A stretch of DNA of 64,000 nucleotides from Cranoglanis bouderius. Taxonomy: Eukaryota > Chordata > Actinopteri > Siluriformes > Cranoglanididae. The notes beneath the pieces are model-generated. The model did not search any database, was not told the DNA's origin, and worked only from the letters and a program-made list of their open reading frames with translations. The position numbers and the translations under genes were made by a program. The stretch is from NCBI GenBank assembly GCA_023630585.1, contig CM042540.1, forward strand, positions 16,429,574-16,493,573. Reading direction: 5' to 3'. Shown here piece by piece: positions 1-19,100 of the stretch (its first letter is position 1; every line of letters begins with the position of its first letter).

Positions 1-119
1 AATCGTCCTGACTGACAGCTCCATCAAAAGTAGCCGGACGAGAAGCAGGACAGCAGCGGCATCTGGACCACGCTCGCATCTCTTGTCACGTCTCTCGCGC
101 AGACAAAATGGATAATGTG
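1..119 (+). other. Candidate first exon of an unidentified plus-strand gene
   Basis: The first 119 bases are much richer in CpG than the following kilobases. They end in ACAAAATGGATAAT followed directly by GTGAGT, so an ATG in good Kozak context opens Met-Asp-Asn and runs into a consensus splice donor. That is the layout of a 5'UTR exon with a few coding codons at its end. No second exon is recognised on this strand. The minus strand of this stretch does not encode the conserved SERT C-terminus, so it is probably not the last slc6a4 exon. The evidence is composition plus one donor site only. Confidence 0.3.
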
Positions 120-237
120 AGTCACAGTCTTATGAGAGTGTGTTTATCTAATTTACCTGCATCTCCTCTTTGTTGCATGTGCCCTATTGCATAATGACAG
201 ATGGGTTAAGGTGCTGTTGTTTCTGCTGCTGGCGTAC

Positions 238-6576
<6,339 letters not shown>

Positions 6577-9118
6577 AGTCAAGGGTGAGATGCTGGAACT
6601 GGCTCTGACGAAAGTTTTCTAGCACTTGCTGATATGGCGCCCATGAGGGGACTAAGACGATGGAGAAGAAAAGATGGACTGGCAGATCAGGAGAATGTAG
6701 AGGTGGCAGCAATGGACCTAATTTGTCCTGTTTATTCCACTTTAAGAAGCTCCAATTAACTCCTGCTGCAAAAAAGAGAACAGAATTTTATAGGGCACTT
6801 CAGAAAGTCCACACTGGTGACATGGAAAACACACACAATCCAGTCCAGTGATGACTTATTTGACTGAGTCCAAACAAAATACATCAAATATGAACCATGC
6901 AGATGCAAACAGACCCTGAAACATGGGGTTAAAAACTGTATTAAAAAAAAGGAAGGAAATATGTACAGGCTTGCGCAAAATTAATGCCAAGGGAGCTGCC
7001 AGAACAGATTTATTTATTTGATTTTCTCTTGACATTGATGGTATTGCTGAAATTAACATGTGAGACATGTGAAAAGTCTGATCTTTGCCTTTACATGAAA
7101 CAAACTTCATCAGAGAAATTAGGAAATGAAAACTTGAGAAAAAAAGTTGTGAAATATGAACAAGAATGCCTACCTCAGCTGAAATTATGCTGGACAAATA
7201 AACTTTAAAGACATGACATCAGTGCTTTCCCGCTGTTTTTACAGCAAAAAATAATGAATCATTTATAATAATGGGAAATCAAGTGTCAAGATTTCAAAAC
7301 AGCTTGAGGGGAAATTAAGTTCAAATTTCAATACACCAAGGGTCATTTGTAAGCATTACTAATTAAAGAAAATATTTGCTTATATTTCTTTGTTCAGAAA
7401 CCACACATTTAATATAGTTGTATAAACGAAACCCTCAGTTAAAGCGGTTTTTGCAAAGCAACAATGGAGCAATGAACATCCTCTTGCCTGCTCTTAATTA
7501 TTATTTTTTTTTTTTGCAAGAGGGAGGAGGGTGTCCTGATCTTTCACTGTCTTTGCCAGAAAAAAAGGAATTAATCAAAATAACCATAATGATACTATCA
7601 ACCTTAAACAATATTCTCTTACAAAAGAATAGCCTTTTAAAATGTCTAAACCATTTGGCACAGCGGTTTGCCCACACATGCATTTTATAAAGTTTCCAGT
7701 GGAAGCAGGTTTCCAATGTTCCTTCGGCTCTACATTTTTATTAGCTATTCCTAATGATTAATTGTGTACAACCAAAACATCTCCACCTAAATTTCCTATT
7801 AATTCTTTTTTTAATGGTCATATCCAGTGTGGTGAAGGTGGAAAGTGTTACACAGAAACAATCAGCACAGACTTTGATTTTCACACACGGCTACCATTAT
7901 TAAAGTTTAATATAATAAATAAGATTTTCCTTAACCCAAAGTCCCAAAGTAGCACAACAGGACACCAGGGTTCGATACATTTAAACGAAAAACTTAACTG
8001 GTGTTTAAACAGAACCAGTGCAAGATGAAAACTTCTTCCTCTTCTGGAGGAAAGCTAGATTTTCATCTAAATATGACTAAAATATTTTACACATGGCAAC
8101 CCTGAGAGAAATAAATAGGAACCGCTTAGAACATTTCTAATAGTTCCCGCATGAAAATTGATTTAATCTGCCATTTTCCCAACTGATTTCAGCTCGGATA
8201 ATGGAACAGTCCTCATTTCATCCGCTTGATTTTAATTTACTTTATTCGATCCAGTTGGACCATGTTCTGTTCTGGCTATTGCTGTTCTTGCTATCAGGAG
8301 TACAAAATGTTGATCCCCAAAAAAGTCTGATGTCAACTATAATTAAGATGCTATCATTTTATCATTAGTTGCCAAGCTTTTAATAGCCTGAGGCACTGGA
8401 ATCAAAGATTGCTTTTCTTTTCCTTTTTTTTTTATTTTAAGTATTCACCCAAATCAGTTGGGTAATTGGATATAAAGAGACATAACCTTAAACTCTAGAT
8501 AGGGTTCCTCTAAATTCCCCACATATTTAGAAATAAGCACCAGTTTGTCCAGCAGAATATTTGTTTTTTTGCAATTATTTCTCAATTTTTATTTTGCTTT
8601 AAATATAAACTGCTAGAGGAATAAAGAGAACACAAAAATATTAAACATGCATTGGATATGCATGCCCATAGTATTATTATAACCTACAGATCGCTTTGTG
8701 CATCATCACATCATGGAGTATTGGTACAGTTTCCACGACGTTCAAACGCTGATTAAAAAAAAAAAAAAAAAAATCATTCTGACCTGCTTCATATTTTTGC
8801 AAAAGTTAACCATCAACATTCTCACATCCTTAATCACTTTACACAAAGTTACCATAAACACATCCATCAGCAATTTCAGTTCATAGAGCGTTTCAAGACG
8901 TATCCTACAACACACAGAGAAGCATGCAAACACACACAAGTAAAGACCTGTTACCCAGTATTTTTTTTTTTTTTTTGCCAAACACGTTTGTGTACACAGC
9001 ATGCGCAGTACAACCCTACCGTGCAGCAGTGGAGTGGTTCTGTGGGGGTCTGTGTGTGCTGGGCTGGTGCTCACCGACCCTGGGAGCCAAGTGCATAAGA
9101 CACACCTCCCTAACACTC

Positions 9119-9177
<59 letters not shown>

Positions 9178-12100
9178 CTCTCTCTCTCTCACTCTCTCTC
9201 TCTCCTTTCCTTATATACACATTTACAGTGGTCGCCAGCCTTATTGATCCTTCGTTCTTTCTCCCTCTACGCCAGTCCTGTTGTGTAAATGTGGTGGTGT
9301 GCCCTCAGGTGATGTGCTCTGGACTCTCTTTTTACTTCCTCTCCATAGTTCATTATAACAATGAACTTCATACATCCACACAACGCTGAACTGTGTCTTC
9401 ATTTTCCTGATATGTGAGTTACTGCTCTGATGAGTTTGTTGCGCAGGTTAACGGCTAGATAGAGTGAGCATGCAAAATAAAACAGAGTGAATAAACATCC
9501 TTTTCAAGGCTGTGACAGTGCACAGTTAGAGTACTACTAAGAAAATTAGCTAATCTACCTACATAAAATCCTTTTATGTAATGTTTACATGTGTAACAGG
9601 AAATCAGGAACTTCCAGAACGGAGCCTTTTCATAATATGATACAGTATTACGAAACACACACTGTGATCATATTAAAAAAAACAAAAAAACAAATGCCTT
9701 TACTTTACGTTACTTAAATCCACAGGAAAAAAGAGGAATTTCAGGGCAAGGTACACGAATTCCCATCTGTTACTTTGGCATGTATTAAATCAGGGCTGAC
9801 CCAGATTCTAATAATCCTACTGAGATTTTTCTTTTTTATTCCCTCCATTTTACATTGGTTCCAGGATTAAGACAAGGAGCTGGCAGGTTTTAATTTCTAA
9901 ATTGACAGAATAATTAATACAATTATTTTATTTAGATTAATTGTACGCACTATAACTTAATCCCATGTAATTTTGCACATTATGTAATTTTAAATATACA
10001 GTATGTGTGAATAAACTCTGTTCTATATGCCTTACTTTTGTTACTAAAAGTACATGCATGGAAAACATGTACAATGTAAATGTTCAAGGTGTAATTCTTG
10101 ATTACTTCATGTCCATTTTACACTCAGAACTATTTCTAGCAACACTGAGTGTGTTAGAAAAGGGAAGGAAGAAATAGAAAAGGAATCGAAGAAAGCCTGC
10201 ACAAAGTATAATATGGATATCAATAGTACTCCTGATATTGTTTTCACATGTGAATAACACTGCGTTATCTGCAGTTCAAAAGAGGAAAAAAAAAATGTCA
10301 GCAGGGAGAAATGATGTTTTATCAGTAAGGAAGTTAACACCCCTCACTCTTACAAAACACACCCAGAAGTAAAGCAACTCCGGCACGATACTAAATAATT
10401 ACAGAGCTTTGCTCTTGCAACATATTTTCCCTTTTCTCTTATCAAAATCACTGCTGTCAGTTTGGGAAGTGAAGTTTACATATACTTATATCCTCCCATG
10501 CAGATAAAACCTGTCACCACATTGTTTTTCAACTAGCAGCCACATGGCACTGATCACTATCTTAAGCCATACAAAAGAGAACAGTAATGAACTCCCATGC
10601 CACAGACAGCAGTCTGACTCCTTGGCACATAGTTTTTCCCCTCATAGAGGAGCACAAAGACATATTTTAGAACTTACGTTTTATGGTAACACGGTGTACT
10701 GGCAATCCTGTTATGAACATAAAGATAAATGGGATGAATAAACTAGACATATTTAATCATCTTCTTTTATTGAGAATTATGTAATGGCAATATATCACAT
10801 CCTTTTCACTGAGTTTAAGTCACAGCAGTATGGAGTAATAGTATGGAGAAAAAAAAAGTCACCTGTGTTCTGTTAACTCAGTTTATAAGAGGCATGAATG
10901 AAATGTGCAGTAATTGGGTGTTATGCCAACGATTGTGGTTTCTCCAGACACCAGGAGCATATGTTGGCATGACCAACAAACTCTGACCTTTGAAACATGT
11001 TGGTGTGTTTTCCAGCGTCTGTCTACAGGGGTAGGGGGTACAGATCAAAGACGTGAGGGAGAAAGGAGAAAGGAAAGGAGAAGGAAAGATGGAGGAGGAG
11101 AGTCCTGAGGGCTAACGGAATAGAAAATGACAGTGATAGAGAGAAACAGAGACGTTTTTTCTTAGATGTTCCTTTCATCTTGTTTTTTGTTCTTTTTGTT
11201 CTTGCTTTGTCTTCTGCCTTTTCATAACCCTGACTTAACCTCCATATTTTATTAATCTTTACTTCCCATCCCTGCACTAAGCCTAAATTTATCTGAGGGC
11301 TGTTGTTTCGTTTTGTACAATAGACTGATGTTCCATAGACATGGTAAAAGGAGGATAGCACCCTTTCCAAAACCTATTGCTAACCTGGTGCTATTACAGC
11401 CACAGTGAAGTCGAACAGCATTTTGTGTTACATTATAGGTTTGCAATAATAGTATATACGGTTCAAGAACTACAGTGTATGGATCGAGAGAAGTTTCACA
11501 CTACCTGAGAAACCAGTCTATGGTAAATCACTTCACAGTGCTTTCAGCATCCCTTCAAGGCCACACTGGAGAGGCAGATCAGCTCACTCTGAAAACCCAA
11601 CTTTACACACAAGCTGTGAGGCACCAGGAAAAGGTTTGCTGAAGCAAAGTTGCATCGCGTCTAATTCCAGAAAGCGTTTTTTTTTTCTTTGAGTCTTGAG
11701 CACACCAATCAAACATTCTCCCTCAGACGGCTATCTTGCTGATTACCATGTCATTGTATTAAGACTGCAGCCAAGGGATTGTGTGGTGGATGATGTCAGA
11801 GCTAAACTTAATAGATGCTCTTAGGATCTGCAAAAAAAGCTAGTCGCAAAAAAAGTATTACACGACAGATGGACATAACTGTTACCTCTTACACACACAC
11901 GCTATGGCTTTTTCCTCACAGTTCACAGTGCAGGAGACTCTTGAGCAAATAAACAAATACACATATATACACACAAACATACCACATGGGAAGCTTGCCT
12001 TTCCAATCTGCCTCTGCTACTAGGTTAATCCTCAACAAGCTGAGAGAATGGAGTGCAGGGAGGGAGAGAGGAGGGAGGAGAAACAGACTAGCCAACATCT

Positions 12101-13189
12101 AAAATAGGTGAAGAGTTCATTAAAGCAGGGTGGATTTGGAGAGTTGGCACCAGACACTTGAATCCAATCAATGCCACTTGGGTTTTTGCTAAATTTCTTA
12201 ATAAGTGGCTGAACTGAAAATGTAGAAAACCTGCAGAGAGAGACTAGTGCGAGAAGTCTAGTCAAAGTGCTTTTTTGCAAAACGCACTGTACAGAGTAAG
12301 AGTTCTGGGAAGCTCTCGGATGGGACAAGGACATTAAGGTGCTGCCAACAACCAATACACTTCTTAAGACCCCTTTAAAGCTTCCCTTCTGGCCTGATGC
12401 ATGGGCCCCAACTACCTCTCACAGCAGTACATCTCCCCATCAGGCCAAATAAGACACAAATTATCTTTCACAAAGTGCCAAACAGGAATTTTACTTCCAT
12501 GCAAAATAGAATAATAATGTCATTTCTTCTGATGGGGTGAACATTTTATTGAATATAAAACGCTGTATGGATGTCTTGTTTTGTGTGCGTCCCCTCGGGC
12601 TGAATCAAGCATCCCAATATGAAATAGGAAGTTCTGTAAAAGATTTAGCAGTTGAGCTTTAGTACACGATTAATAAACTGTTTAATTAATGGCTATATTC
12701 TTAAATAGGAATTTCTTTATTTGAATTCATACAGATCCAGTGTAGTTGCTATTGTATCTGGAGAATAAACTCTTCTTGGGGAAGAGTTAAGCCACAATAT
12801 TTGATTATTTAGGAAAAAATTAAATAGTTACAGATCCCAGATTAACATAGATTTGAGGGCATTTACTTCAGAGCTATGAAATATCACATAGCCACATTCA
12901 TCAACAAGATTCCCCCATTTTTAGGAAATAATTTTCTAGGACTTTACACAACTTATATATACAACTGTTGCTCACAGGTCATCTGAGACTCACGTCAGCT
13001 GAAGTGGTTAACATTAGAGTCAAGTATTTGACCTTTAGTGACCCCTAATGGACAGACTCATATACAGCCACACATGCACAAACTTCACTAGCAAATTACT
13101 AGGAATCTGCTTTTTGCATATTTGTCATACTAAAAGATCCTCATACAAAATGTAATATAAGACAAGGAGAACATGAGGAAAATGATCAT
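6577..13189. other. Intergenic region upstream of slc6a4
   Basis: No coding exon is recognised. The slc6a4 5'UTR continues past 6619, but neither its upstream exon nor its promoter can be placed. The DNA is AT-rich with homopolymer runs (7502-7515, 8756-8773, 8960-8977), a CA/TC microsatellite at 9122-9202, and purine-rich stretches at 11050-11103 and 12050-12090. Confidence 0.6.
9122..9202. repeat. (CA)n-(TC)n compound microsatellite
   Basis: About 27 CA units are followed by a TC tract. It lies in the intergenic DNA between slc6a4 and blmh, about 2.6 kb upstream of the slc6a4 start codon. Confidence 0.95.
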
Positions 13190-14450
13190 TTAATTTATTT
13201 ATTGGTTGTCCAAATTCATATTAATGCCCATAGTTTTTGACACAGATGTTTAACAAGCACATCTGCTTGTGATGGTCAGGCATCCACGTACTTTCATATA
13301 TCAGCCATATGAAAAGTATCAGCAAAGCCATTTCCCTCTAAACTTAAAAACTGTCTGTGTCATGTTTAGCAACAACAACTCCAATCAAATGCTTCAGATA
13401 ACTGGAGATCAGTCTTTCACATCACTGTGGAGGAATTCTGTCCCACTCTTCTTTGCAGAATTGCTTTACTTCAGCTACACTGCATGGCTTTTGAGCATGA
13501 AGTGCCCATTTAAGGTCCTGCCACAGCATCTCAATGGGGTTCAAGTCAGGACTTTGACTAGGCCACTCCAAAACCTTAATTTTGTTTTTCTGAGCCATTC
13601 GGAGGTAGACTTGCTCTTGTGCTTTGGATCGTTATCTTGCTGCAAAACCCAACTGTGCTTGAGCTACAGATTACAGACTGATTATGTCACGATTTTGTGG
13701 TAGAGAGGAGAATTCATGGTCCTGTCAAATAAGGCAAGCTGCCCAGGCCCCAAAGAGGATAAGCATCCACACACCATCACACTACTACCACCATGTTTGA
13801 CTGTTGGTATGATGTTCTTATTGTGGAATATTGTGTCAGCTTAAACCAGATGTAATGGTACCCATGTCTTCCAAAGAGTTCCACATTCAACTCATCAGTC
13901 CCCAGTCTCTTTCTAATGGTGGAATCATGAATGCTGATCTCATCTGAGGTCACTTTTTGTTACTTCCTATATGAGTTGTCAGTGTGCTCTTTGAGGAATT
14001 TTAGTAGGCCGGGTACTTATGAAAGAATTCACCACTGTTCCAATTTGGCTCTCACTGTGGATCGCCAGCATACAAAGCCAGGAATGGCTTTGTAACCCTT
14101 TTCAGAATTATAGTATATATATTTCAATAACTTTCTCTCTCTCCTTCTGGAATTTTTAATCGCAGCATAGTTTGCTGCTTGTTGAGACCTTTTAGCCTAC
14201 TTCACATTGCTGTACATGTTCTATTTAAGGGATGTTTAGATTCAACAGGGCTAGCAGTAATCTAGCCTGCATGTGTCTAGTCTAACTGAACCTAATTATC
14301 CAATTATTAACTGAACCTAGATGATTGAGTAACTAAGGGGGTAACTGCTTTTTCAGACAGGGCCTGATCCTTTCTCTTATATTTAATTTTGTTTGAAGAT
14401 CTAAAACAATTAAATGTGACACCAAGTAGAAGTTCAGAATTCAAGAATTC
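13190..14450 (-). mobile_element. Degraded Tc1/mariner transposon
   Basis: The minus strand, read across several frames, encodes Tc1 transposase fragments: TVKHGGSSVMVCGC near 13800, LQQDNDPKHKSKS near 13630, and KVLEWPSQSPDLNPIEMLWQ near 13540, followed by EEWDRIPP. The catalytic second Asp and the Glu are visible, but frameshifts and stops break the frame. The right side carries a TIR-like GGGGGTAACTGCTTTTTCAG at 14337. The outer limits are approximate. Confidence 0.85.
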
Positions 14451-14654
14451 CATGAAAACAGGCACAGTCTAACACCTAAGCCCATAAAAATCCATACTGT
14501 GCCGAATGAGGCCTCTTGGCAAGATCTCATTGCAAAGAGATCTCAACAGGACTCTCCGGGTAAAATAGAAATTACATAAATATATTTAACTAGACTGCCT
14601 GTTGAATAATAGGATCTTATATAGTGTGTATTTTTATGTATACAATAGTTAATT

Positions 14655-15080
14655 CCAGTCTACTAATGTGATTGGACAAGCAGTGTTCCAAGAGTGCTGA
14701 AATTTAGAATAACAGCACTGGCACATTTCACTGGTTGTATCACTCCACTTGTCTGTGTTCGCTACATACAATTCCCATTCTGGCAGTAATTTGTTACACT
14801 GAAATCATTACTACACTTTCTATGGACGGTCAGTCTGTGGTGTGGCTTATTTAGGAATTATTTCCATTTTTGAAAATGTAAACAAAATATTTGTCTATAT
14901 TGTGTCTGAAGTGTCAGTTAATTAATTTCTTGTTTATAGAATCTGCGTATTAAAGCAACATTACACCGGCCGTTGTGCTGTTGTACTGAATATCAGCATG
15001 GCTGTGATTAACTGCAACACTCATGCATGCAGCCAAATCACAGCCGTGCTGATATTCAGTATAACAGCACTCTTGCTTGT
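14655..15080. repeat. Fold-back repeat, copy 1
   Basis: A 35-base arm at 14975-15009 (GTGCTGTTGTACTGAATATC...) is matched by its reverse complement at 15036-15070 with two mismatches and a 26-nt loop. The whole block, from GATTGGACAA near 14671 onward, is repeated at 35612-36040 in blmh intron 5. It is a dispersed, non-coding, hairpin-ended repeat; I do not recognise the family. Confidence 0.8.
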
Positions 15081-15962
15081 GTGATATTTCGTAATTACAT
15101 AAATGTGATGTCAACTGAGAAGAAATACACTTTAGTCAGCAATCCCATTGGTTTAATAGGTCCTCATTAATAGTTCCAGGACATTTTATTTATTTTATGG
15201 GTGTTTCCATGACCTAGACAAAAAATTTCCAGCAAATTCCCCCAGGACATGTTGGATCCCTGACATAAGTGATCAGTAGAGATCGGTCACATCTTCACTG
15301 TCTCAAGATTTTGAACAGTACAGTGAGAGGAAAGGAGGAATGATCTACCACTCACGAAAGCAAAACAAATCACTCCCTTGATTAGTATACCTTCAGCTTA
15401 TAGTTACACTGTTCCACTACAAATCAGTGCATTACCTTGGTGGATGAAAGGCCTTCACAGCAGAATTTCCTTTCTGCACCAGTCTACTCCTTCACCCTTT
15501 AGTTTGATCATCCCTAACAAATGCAGCAAAACAAAAATAATACAACTCATCACGCTTATACTCTTCTAGATGGCTTCTATTGTTCTGCAGTACACATTTA
15601 TGCTTGAAGACTTGAAGACAGGTCTGAAATGATGATTTACAGCTTTGCACTGAATGTTTTATAGAAAGATGCTCAATCCACCAACCCAGGTGCCTTATTT
15701 TTATATGCTGTTCCATATTAATTAGCAGTGATTGTTTCATCATTGGAGCATTATCTAATTCATTCCATTGCTACATCTGACTTTAATGAGAAGGATTATT
15801 CCAATGAAATGAGATAACAAATGACGTCCAGTAAAAAAAGGAAAAAAATTATTTTATTATTATTTTTTTTATCTAGAACAGGCTCTTTTGGAAAAACCAT
15901 CAAGAAAGGTGTAGTCAAAAAGACCTGGCTGAGATCAGATTGGACATGCTCAGTCTCCATGG
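15081..15962. other. Region downstream of blmh, with likely polyadenylation signal
   Basis: No gene is seen here. On the minus strand an AATAAA occurs at 15858-15853, about 105 nt past the blmh stop codon, and is the nearest candidate poly(A) signal. The rest is AT-rich. Confidence 0.5.
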
Positions 15963-16111
15963 TTATGCCAGTGCTCCCATTGGATCCCAGGCAGGGAGAA
16001 TAACCGGATCCTGCTGCAAGACCTCCAGCACCTCAGGGGAGACGAACCTCTTATCCACCACCACTTCATAGACGTATTCTGAAAACCACTCGTCCGTCAT
16101 GATCAGGTAAC
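15963..16111 (-). CDS. blmh: blmh coding exon 12 with stop
   Basis: It encodes YLIMTDEWFSEYVYEVVVDK, RFVSPEVLEVLQQDPVILPA and WDPMGALA, then TAA. It is the conserved C-terminus of bleomycin hydrolase. Confidence 0.97.
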
Positions 16112-19100
16112 CTAGAGAAAAAAAAAACAAAGCTAGGATTAGGTACAGATACAGAAAAAGTAGGGAGAGCAGGAGAGCATGAACGAGAGAGAGAGAGATG
16201 GAGGTAGAGAGAGAGAAAGAGAGAGAGAGAGAGGGGAGACCAATGGATCGAAAACAGCATGCTCAAGTTTTAATAACATCCATAAACCTGTAGACTTCTT
16301 GCTACACCTGTATATTAAAAAGTGGACTTCTTCTTTTAGAGCCATTCCTTGTTGGATTTGTTAGTGTGCTTAGGATCATTATCCTATTGAAAGGTCCACT
16401 TTCAGTTCAACTTCAACTTTCGGACAGATGGCCTCACATTATCTTCAAGCACTCTTTGATATGATGCAGAACTCATAGTTGAATCAATGAATGCAAGCTG
16501 TCCAGTCCCTGAGGCAGCAAAGCAAACATTTCCACCACTGTGCCTCACAGTTGGTATGAGGTGCTTCTCCAAACATGTCTGTTGTTACTGTGGCCAAACA
16601 ACTTTATCTTTGATTTGTCTGTCCAGAGCACATTATTCCAAAAGGCCTGGTCTTTGCCTATATGCTCATTGGCAAACTGTAGTCTTACAAAGGCTTTTTC
16701 CTGGCACGCCTCATATGCAGGTCAAATTTGTGCCATCTCTCTTTCTGATTGTAGACACACGCACTGACACCAACAGTTGCAAGACTTACTAGCAGATCCC
16801 GTGATGAAATTTTGGGGTTCTTGGAGTCTTCTTTTTGCATCAGACAGTCTGCTCTTGGGCTGAATTTGCTGGGATGGCCAGTCCTGGACAAATTGGCAGT
16901 CGTTTGAAATCTGCGCCATTTGTAGATTATTTTCCTTGCAGTGGAATGATGTATTTCAAATAATTTGGAGATCTTTTTAAATCCCTTGCCAGACTCATAG
17001 GCATCCACAACCTTTTTTCTGAAGGCCTTATAGAACTCTTTAGATCTTGGCATGATGACACCACACACCTCAATAACAAAGGGAACACCAGACACTAGAT
17101 ATGAAAGGGGTATAAATAAGACAGGTTCCACCTGCACTCCCTAAGCAGATTCTAATCACTGGCACCCAATCTTGAACACCTGGTTCTAATTTTATGGATT
17201 TGAAGGTGTGATAAATGTAGGGGTGTACTTACTTTTTCCATGTGACTGATCTGTATTTTTTTTTTTGTTAATTTAAAATTATTACAAAATGGCAATAAGC
17301 ATTTTTTCAAAGTCAAAAAAGCCAAAAAAGCCAAACATTTTCCTGGGGTATACTTATTTTTTCACACGACTGTACTTTGGCATTGGAATGTGTTAAGTGT
17401 ACATAGTGAAAAATATTTTTACGATATTTTTGATAGTGTATGTACAGTCCATAAATAGTTGGACATGTTATTGTAGCTATCTAACACATTATATAGAAGA
17501 TGAAATTAAATTTTTGTTGCCAAATATTAAAAGTCGGTGTTCTGTTAAAAAGCTCAGTGATCCCGTTTCTCTCCATCAGCACCTTCCCAGTTGTTTTGCT
17601 GAGCGGGAAGGAGCCTCTCCCTCAGAAATCCTCAATCTACCATACTTCTTTTCACACATCTTCCCTTCCCCTTATCTGATAAGCCACCAGACAGCACTTA
17701 GACATATTCACACAAGTGTGTAACGATGTACAGTAGGCGTTAACTTCAGATTATTATTATCAAAGTGCTGAAGTTTGACAAAAAAACAGGAAGTGGTACT
17801 TGGCAGGAAACTTTTAGACATGGTTCTCAAGGGATGTGGTCAGGGCTGATGAATTAGAAAGCAGCAGCATTTCAGCCACACACACATACACAAACATCTC
17901 ACCCTGTTATGTGCAGGGGAAAAGTCAGTTTATTAGGAACAGCTGAATTCGAACGTAACGGAACACAAAGGAACAGCAAAAATAATCCACTTGAAACAGG
18001 AACATGACTAATCCAAAATGAAGTGAGGCATAAATCCAGTGAGCACAAAACACGAAAAGAAAACAAAACGAAATAACACAAACTTGTGATACGGGGCTAT
18101 GGACTAGGAGCAATGAACCAGGGTCTAAGAGCTATGGGCGAGAGAATGCGAGACGAGTGCGAGAAGGTAGCAGGCGTAACGCACATGCCGGAACTTACTC
18201 TAATACTCTGCTCTGAGTGAACAAAAGAAACGGTTTAAATACACAGAATTAAACAAGGACAAACACGAAACACCTGCAACTAATAATGAAACAATAAAAG
18301 GAAAACCAATGAATAAACAGGGGCGGAGACATGACAAACTAGGAACCAATAAACATACAGAGGCGGAGACATGACATAAACCAAAACAAAGGCACATGGC
18401 AAAGTAAACACACGAGAGTTCATGAATGCATAGTCCAGCGGGTTTTTGTGAATGGAGCTTGGATTTGCGGAATGAAGCATGGAATGCGGAAGTGTTCGCG
18501 CAGCGAACGACTCTGGGAGTCAGCCGCTCGCTTAGCGAGCGACTTCGCGTGCGAGGGGTTCTCTAACAGAGTCCCCCCCCAAAGGCGCTGCTCCCGAAGC
18601 GCCGAAAGTTCCAACCACTCTGGCGGACCTGGGCCCCTGGGTAGGATCCAAATGTCTGCCCCCCAGGACCCGAGGTTGGTAATGTCCAGTGTTCCTGAGC
18701 CAGAGCGGAGCTTGTCTGGTTGTCTCTTCAGCCATGGACGAGAACTTGGCTTGGAACTTGGCTTGGAACTTGGCTTGGAACCTGGCTTGGAACCTGGCTT
18801 GGAACCTGGCTTGAAGCTTAAAGCTGTGCTTGACCTGGAGCTTGGCATGGTGCTTGGCTTGGAGCTTGGAGCTGTGCTTGACCTGGTGCTTGACCTAGTG
18901 CTTGACCTGGTGCTTGGCGTGGTGCTTGATTTGAAGCTTGACATGGTGCTTGATTTGAAGCTTGACTTGGTGCCTAGCTTGGAGCTTGACCTGGTGCTTG
19001 GTTTGAAGCTTGGACTGGAACCAGGACTGGAATCAGACTTGGCACCTGGATTGGAGACAGACTTGGAGACAGACTTGGGAACAGGACAGGGAACTGGACT

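Noticed and set aside
6577..6582. Start of slc6a4 two codons earlier at a TTG
   Set aside because: TTG is not a normal vertebrate start. The ATG at 6576 is the first ATG after the in-frame stop at 6621-6619.
9001..9288. ORFs of repeated His-Thr or Cys-Val across 9122-9202
   Set aside because: Product of the CA microsatellite.
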